Shown: positions 56,957 to 62,000 of the stretch, piece by piece
How positions within the stretch are numbered: position 1 is the stretch's first letter
Layout: every line of letters starts with the position of its first letter
Assembly (NCBI GenBank): GCA_014529385.2
Contig: CM043958.1
Location: 84,023,025 to 84,085,024 of the forward strand
Origin: Adiantum capillus-veneris
Taxonomy: Eukaryota > Streptophyta > Polypodiopsida > Polypodiales > Pteridaceae
DNA: 62,000 bases
Direction of reading: 5' to 3'
Notes under the pieces: generated by a model
Databases searched by the model: none
What the model was told of the DNA's origin: nothing
The model's input: the letters and a program-made list of their open reading frames with translations, nothing else
Translations under genes and position numbers: made by a program

Positions 56957-57400
56957 AGGTACCCTAGAGATAGGATCTAGCTAGTGTGTGAGATGATAAT
57001 GAGATAGTAGAAAGAAAGAACTAATGTTTTTTGCCCCAAGTTAAAGAAGGGTGTGAGATGATAATGAGATAGTAGAAAGAAATAACTAATGATTTTTGCC
57101 CCAAGTTAAAGAGGTAGAGCTATCGACTCTTTTTCCCATAGTACTTGCTAACGGTAAAGTAAAAAGATGTTACCCTAGAGATAAATAATAGGGTGACCTA
57201 AGAAAGCTTATAGGTATGCATATATACATTATAGTAAATATCCTTATGTATCTAGAAAGTTGCAAGATAGATCTTGTAGCATTCATTCCCACTATGTATG
57301 TATCACCGCACGACATCCACCCCCTCTAAACCTGCACATCTTTTAGTATGTGCCACATTTGATCTTTGCAAGAACAGTCCTCTTGTAGATCTTCCTTGTT
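55471..57400 (-). other. Unassigned, possibly LTR and 3' region of gypsy B
   Basis: No supportable gene. It contains an (AT)n array at 56918-56952. A 65-bp tandem duplication (56986-57050 and 57051-57115, beginning GTGTGAGATGATAATG) lies just after it. Its position next to the integrase end of gypsy B suggests the element's 3' end, but I found no second LTR copy in the window. Confidence 0.45.
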
Positions 57401-57775
57401 TTATTCTTCAATGAAAAACTCCAAAGCTTCATCTTCACTTTGAATGTCACTTGTGTTTTCTTCTTCCTCAGATGATCCATAAGAGATTATAGGAGTTTGC
57501 GGCTCATATGTGAGCCTCCTATCCCCTACTTTCTGACATTCCTTGTATGTTTTACACCAGTGATGCACATCTCTATGTAAACTAGGCCACACAAACCCAG
57601 CTTGTAGAACCTTCCTACTAGTGATTTCAAGTGCAAATTTCCCTCCATAAACACCATCATGGCAACTTGAAATTATTTTGGTGATCTCTCTAGAGAGAGG
57701 TACATGCCTAAGAATTTGATCCTTATCCTTGCAGTAGAGGTCATCATTGATAAGGTGGTGTTTTGAACTAGCCAT
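57401..57775 (-). pseudogene. Gypsy B integrase N-terminal zinc finger
   Basis: The minus-strand frame reads HHLINDDLYCKDKDQILRHV, then CHDGVYGGKFALEITSRKVL, WPSLHRDVHHWCKTYKECQK and RRLTYEPQTPI. This is the HHCC finger region of Ty3/gypsy integrases, with both Cys of the CX2C-type pair displaced as usual in degraded copies. The frame then turns into an acidic tail. The DDE core is not found downstream. Confidence 0.8.
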
Positions 57776-58549
57776 TACATTTGGCCATTAGTGAGATATC
57801 TAGGACATTCAATTGTTTTCAAGAAAAGTAATGCGTCTTGACAAGGCTCCCTGGTTAGAGCATCAATGATCAAGAAAACAAAATGCCTTTGAGTAAATGG
57901 GAAGCCTATGGCTTCCAAAATTTTTTGCCAATATCCTCTAGGATCCCAGATAAAGAATATGATAGTCACCTGCCATGTTTTAACAATAAGACTTCTTTCT
58001 TCATGCCAAAAAGTATAGGATTTATAACCACCATAAGTGAGGATAATCAAGTACTTTAGCTCTTTCCAAGAAAATACTTCGAATCATTATCCCCAAGATT
58101 ATACCAAGAGTTATATATCTACGGCTTCCTCGTTGATGTGGCAAGTCCCAATTTTCTTCATAACCTATCTTACCGCTATTATTGAAGCGAGCAAAAGAGT
58201 CACTATTCTTTTGAGTGCTATCAAAACCAAAAAACACATTCTTTGATGTTGGTAATAATACACAAACCCTATAGCTCAAAGGCAAGCTTGATAGATGGTG
58301 TACCAAAGTGCATAGCATATACAAAAGATAGATTGCAATCCACTGGTTGAAAAACACTTCATCTCTACTATATGCATGCAAGACCGTAATCCAATCTTTC
58401 TCTTGATGGGATTCATTCTCTTTGACTCTTATGAACACCCCTTGTGCTAAGGGTTCTTTAAAGATTTTCTTAAATGCATCAAACATAGTACGATCAAACA
58501 CAATCTCTACATCTAGGTTTCTAAATCTAGATCTCAAGTAAGTTGCCAC
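57775..58549 (-). pseudogene. Unrecognised coding segment between protease and integrase of gypsy B
   Basis: Two overlapping frames (58549-58022 and 58050-57775) form a coherent coding stretch. It starts with YLRSRFRNLDVEIVFDRTMF and EKDWITVLHAYSRDE, passes through hydrophobic segments (IYLLYMLCTLVHHL, YITLGIILGIMIRSIFL) and ends with IFFIWDPRGYWQKILEAIGF, FVFLIIDALTREPCQDALLF and TIECPRYL. I see none of the RT motifs (no F/Y-x-DD, no LPFGL-type segment) that should stand here. The function is unknown. Confidence 0.5.
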
Positions 58550-58559
58550 TGCATCCGCT

Positions 58560-59145
58560 TTCTTAAGAATCTCCTTAGGATGAAATTCATAAGAGAGTTA
58601 TCACTATCATTCATTGTTGTATATTATTCCTTCAATGTTGTAGTATAAATGTTAAAGAGACCATATGCAATTGTCTCTAGGTCCATCCCTTGTTGCTTAC
58701 CAGTCTTCGTGTTGTATAGAATGTCCTTGCCCTTTCTACCTTGCATCTTGAGAATTCTTGTGTCCAAATCTATCTTGGCTCTCATGGTCTTGAGCTACGG
58801 TCTCCCTAAGATATTTGGGTAGCCCTCCCCCTTAGGGATCTTTGAGCCTTGCATAGAAACATCACTCACAAGATCACAAGTTTGTATAGACTTGCCAATT
58901 TTGAAATTTGAAATGCTAGTTTTTAGTCGTGGCTTAAAATTCCTCTTGATTGACTCCCTTTTGGTCTTCATCTTGTCTTCCCTTTCTAAAGCTTCCTCAT
59001 GTCTAGAGTGATCAAATCCCATGGTGTCTACCTCTTCTACCTTGGTCTTAACTTTTGTTGGCTCTCTCTTCTTTCCTGTTGCAGACTCCTCCGTGAGTAT
59101 TTCAGGTGGAGATGTTCCTTGTGTCGGGGATGTTTGAGAAGGCAT
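58560..59145 (-). pseudogene. Gypsy B protease region
   Basis: The minus-strand frame 59145-58795 runs from a charged linker to CDLVSDVSMQGSKI and GYPNILGRP, the typical end of a retroviral-type aspartic protease (I-L-G-R-P/D). After a stop at about 58797 the frame resumes with DLDTRILKMQGRKGKDILYN. The catalytic D-T/S-G triplet is not clearly visible. Confidence 0.65.
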
Positions 59146-60400
59146 TGAGTCACTTCTTTCCCCACTTCTAGAACCTCTTTTTTATGGTCTTCATCAACAT
59201 TCTTGAATTTGTGCTTCTTTTCTTCAAAAGCTTCATTTTGTTGGCATTTTGTAATGTAGGCATGCGCTGACAATGAGTCCATTGGATCATTCCATCCTGT
59301 TTCTAGGCGTATGCAATCCCCAACTTCATGTAGGATCTCCTTTGTAGGCTTTATTTTCCTACAAAGTTCCACAACATTTGGCCACAACTCACCATCATCG
59401 TTATTCATAGAACCCTTGGATTTCTTGATCTTTGCTCCATAAGTAGTAGCCTCAATTGCATATACAACATGGTTAGAAGCCATATCCTCCACTATATTCT
59501 CCATTCCTCCCTTCCCAAAGTTAGTTCTCAAGGGTAGACATATTTCCCTCGAGTGGATCTTACCATCCTTGAAGAACACAACATTGTTTCTTAAATCATC
59601 ATTAAAACTATTAAAATATCTTCTTACATGATCTCTGCTATCACACCATATACAAATGGTGACAAACCCTTCTTTAATTTGTTGTCTTTGCCTTGAAGGT
59701 GGTGCTAAAGGTTGTCCCTTTACTTCAAGATTTTTAAGTTTTAGCTTTAGTTCATGCATGCCTTTTACAAAATCATGTATCACAGACTCATCAACCTTTG
59801 GAGCTACAGTATAAGGTTTTACCATCTTTTCTTAAGAGCCAAGGAGGTCGATGTAGAAGTATTGATTACCATCTTGTCTCTTCTTCTTTATCTCTTTTCA
59901 AGTAGTGAGATTGCATCTTCAACATCATTCCAATTAGTCTTTAGCCCTTGCTCAGCATCTTTGTCATCAAGAAGAAGCTCCAAGTTTTCTTGAAGTTCTT
60001 TTCCTACCACTTGTAGGAAAAGCTATGTCCTCTCTGATTCCAGTGTGGCCTTTTCTGTCCTTGTTAGTTGAAAATAGCGTCGCTCAAATTCCCTGAGAAA
60101 CTCTATTGGAGAGAGTCCCTCCTTTGGCTTGGCAGCTATCCATTCCAAAAATGTTCTTTTTATGACTCGCTTTGAATCTTCCAGGAAATACTCCTCCTTT
60201 AAGGCCAATTTTAATGTTTCCCAACCTGCCCCAGGCCCTTCCCTAATTGTACCTACATGCTTCCTAAATTTTAGGAGCCACAACCAAATCAAAGCTTTGA
60301 ATCATCTCACCTTCTGGTACTCACTACAGTTCCATTTTCTTCACATATCGCAAAGGTTATTGTCACATATTTTGCATCAAACTAATCCATTTTGTTAACA
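59037..60400 (-). pseudogene. Gypsy B gag
   Basis: The frame at 60292-60023 has a retrotransposon Gag core (GWETLKLALKEEYFLED, FLEWIAAKPKEGLSPIEFLR, FERRYFQLTRTEK). The frame at 59825-59037 has a coiled Lys/Leu stretch and then CIWCDSRDHVRRYF, a zinc knuckle in which the last Cys is Tyr. It continues into RTNFGKGGMENIVEDMASN. Weak sequence up to about 60550 may be the N-terminus. It belongs to a different lineage from gypsy A. Confidence 0.8.
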
Positions 60401-60549
60401 ATGTCTTGAATAGCTTTGGTTTTTGAAACCTCTCGTCTTTCTATAGCATGTTGATGTTGCATGAATGAGGAAAATGCTTGAAACATTTGCATTGTAGCTG
60501 GATCAAATTGCACACCATGTTTCCCTCCTATGTGATCACCCATTACCCC

Positions 60550-61650
60550 CAAAAACTCTCACCCTAGAAGTGTGCTTATCATAAGTGTGCTTGGAGATTC
60601 TAGTCTATGGTAAGTCGGACTTTGATGGGCTTAATGTGTGTAGGAGATGTTTGATTGATGTTGCGATTAGAGTCAGTGATTAATGACTAATCTCTGTTGC
60701 ATTGGATGAGCATACTCTTGAATCCTCTCATTCAATACATCTGATAATCGTGCTTCCATGCCCTAGCCGGGTTGCCAATCCTACGGTTGCTAATTTTTTT
60801 GGTCTTGGGTTGATTAGGCTATGCTACAATTGCCCCCAGTACTACCACATTTGCAAACGCAATAGACATGTGATGTCTATGCTATCTTCAAGCGGTGGAG
60901 CTTGAAAGAAACACATCAATCAAACTCGGTAGGGATACAAATGCAAGCTCTTCTCTTTTCTAGAACAAACAACCTTTTCATTGATTACAAAAACATATTG
61001 ATTGGGCAAGGTATATCTAAGTTTAAGATACTCACGAAGGTGACTGAGATTCCAATCGCCAATCCTTATTCACTGAGATGTCATGCACTGCATTATTATG
61101 GAGGCATATTTGCAAATCAATTGATTCTCTAGGAGCAACATCAGAGTCTAGTGCCTCCCATTCTCCCTTCTTCAGCTTCCATCTTTTATAGGGAAAGACA
61201 ATTTACAAGCTTTGCTTCACAATATGGTATCTGCACACCACAGCACCTCAATCTATGGCCCCTTCTTATCGTCCTACTCCTCTTCCATCATAGGGTCCTA
61301 CTCCCCTTCCATTGTAGGGTCCCACTCCCATCGCATCACAGGGTCCCACGCCACTCCATTCCCTTCTTGCTTCACCAGAACACCGTAGATGAACTTCCTC
61401 TAGCAGCGCGCGTTGACGCTCGTCTCAAGGCAGCGAGCGCCATGAGAGACGAAGCTGCGGCGGATCTTGTGGTTTCGCCTGTTTTAGTAGTTTTGGTATG
61501 GCTTAGGAGGCAAGGGAGCTTGGAAGGATAAATATGTAAGATTGATTAAATTATAACATTGATCGATGATTATAAAGATTGTAGTCAATGATTTGGTATT
61601 GTTATTGCTAACTTAGGAAAATATCACTCTCTCGACCAACCAGAGAGATG
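60550..61650. other. Unassigned 3' part of the window with short repeats
   Basis: 60845-60950 repeats the dispersed sequence at 19060-19165. 61285-61360 contains about three imperfect copies of a CATCATAGGGTCCYACTCCCC-like unit. An Ala-rich frame ends near 61531 (RLKAASAMRDEAAADLVV) but has no clear start or family. No gene is called. Confidence 0.45.
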
Positions 61651-61885
61651 GTCAAGTATCAGGAGCGACATACAGAATTTGATACTTGGCAATGGTTGTT
61701 CAAAAACAACCACATCTCTCGCGAGCAATTCGATGTGGCGGATGGATCACTACAAGCGGTAAGTACTTTAAACAAGTAATTTTGTATCAATTGTTTTGAG
61801 CTGTTGATAATTGTTTAATTTCGTTTGTGTTTATGTAGAGTCAAAGTGATCAAACATACGTGCCTCTGACGATGATGAGATAGAG
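61651..61885 (+). CDS. Possible two-exon gene fragment
   Basis: ATG 61651 opens MVKYQERHTEFDTWQWLFKN and runs to CAAGCG followed by GTAAGTAC at 61760, a near-consensus 5' splice site. A T-rich stretch with TTTATGTAG lies about 75 bp later, a plausible acceptor, and then comes an acidic coding-like stretch (DDDEIEED in one frame) with stops at 61880-61893. The frames do not join cleanly without a stop or indel, so it may be broken. No family is recognised. Confidence 0.3.
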
Positions 61886-62000
61886 GAGGATTAGATAGAA
61901 AAATATTTTGTCCAAACTTTCGTAAATTCCCAATGTGGCACAATGTATATACAACTATTTACTTTTTATTGTAACTTTTTTAGATAGTTGATCTTTTGCA

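Overview
This window looks like transposon-rich nuclear DNA of a land plant, probably a seed-free vascular plant such as a fern (inference). The signs are long PLS-type PPR sequences, plant-type Copia and chromodomain Ty3/gypsy retroelements, a chloroplast ndhF fragment embedded in a broken nuclear phosphoglycerate mutase gene, many long (CT)n/(GA)n and (TG)n arrays, and AT-rich spacers. I found no intact cellular gene, RNA gene, CRISPR array or operon. Almost every recognisable coding stretch is a transposon ORF or a broken gene copy.

Layout, left to right. 178-7630 is an LTR element with 2.1-2.2 kb LTRs and no reverse transcriptase. It carries one decayed, acidic, internally repetitive ORF ending in four DPGG motifs, a small terminal-inverted-repeat insertion in that ORF, and a PPR-derived fragment inside each LTR. 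7936-9925 holds a PPR pseudogene and older PPR relics. 10440-11790 holds an inserted chloroplast ndhF piece followed by an intron-containing iPGAM pseudogene with an in-frame 41-codon tandem duplication. 12864-18361 is Copia copy 1 (192-bp LTRs, TSD CTCAA).

19297-39948 is one old minus-strand chromodomain Ty3/gypsy element (gypsy A) split by two later insertions. A 7.0-kb non-coding LTR element (21766-28798, LARD-like) sits in the integrase, and Copia copy 2 (33927-39048, TSD ATCAC) sits in the 5' LTR. The two Copia copies share the same ORF-breaking lesions but have different target-site duplications, so the family was probably mobilised in trans from a defective source.

39949-43777 contains unidentified coding remnants and then a degenerate gene whose C-terminus is a clear histone H3/CENH3-like fold behind a long charged N-terminal region, followed by a TIR element. 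A second copy of its last codons, 3' flank and one TIR lies inverted near 55.2-55.5 kb. 44805-46490 is another truncated end of the gypsy A family. Two 1.32-kb TIR elements (46557-47878 and 53573-54893) lie in inverted orientation about 5.7 kb apart. Between them are a LINE ORF1-like coiled-coil/RRM gene and an unidentified decayed gene. 57401-60400 is a second degenerate Ty3/gypsy (gypsy B) in which an unrecognised coding segment occupies the place where reverse transcriptase is expected. The last 1.5 kb is mostly unassigned, with one possible two-exon gene fragment.
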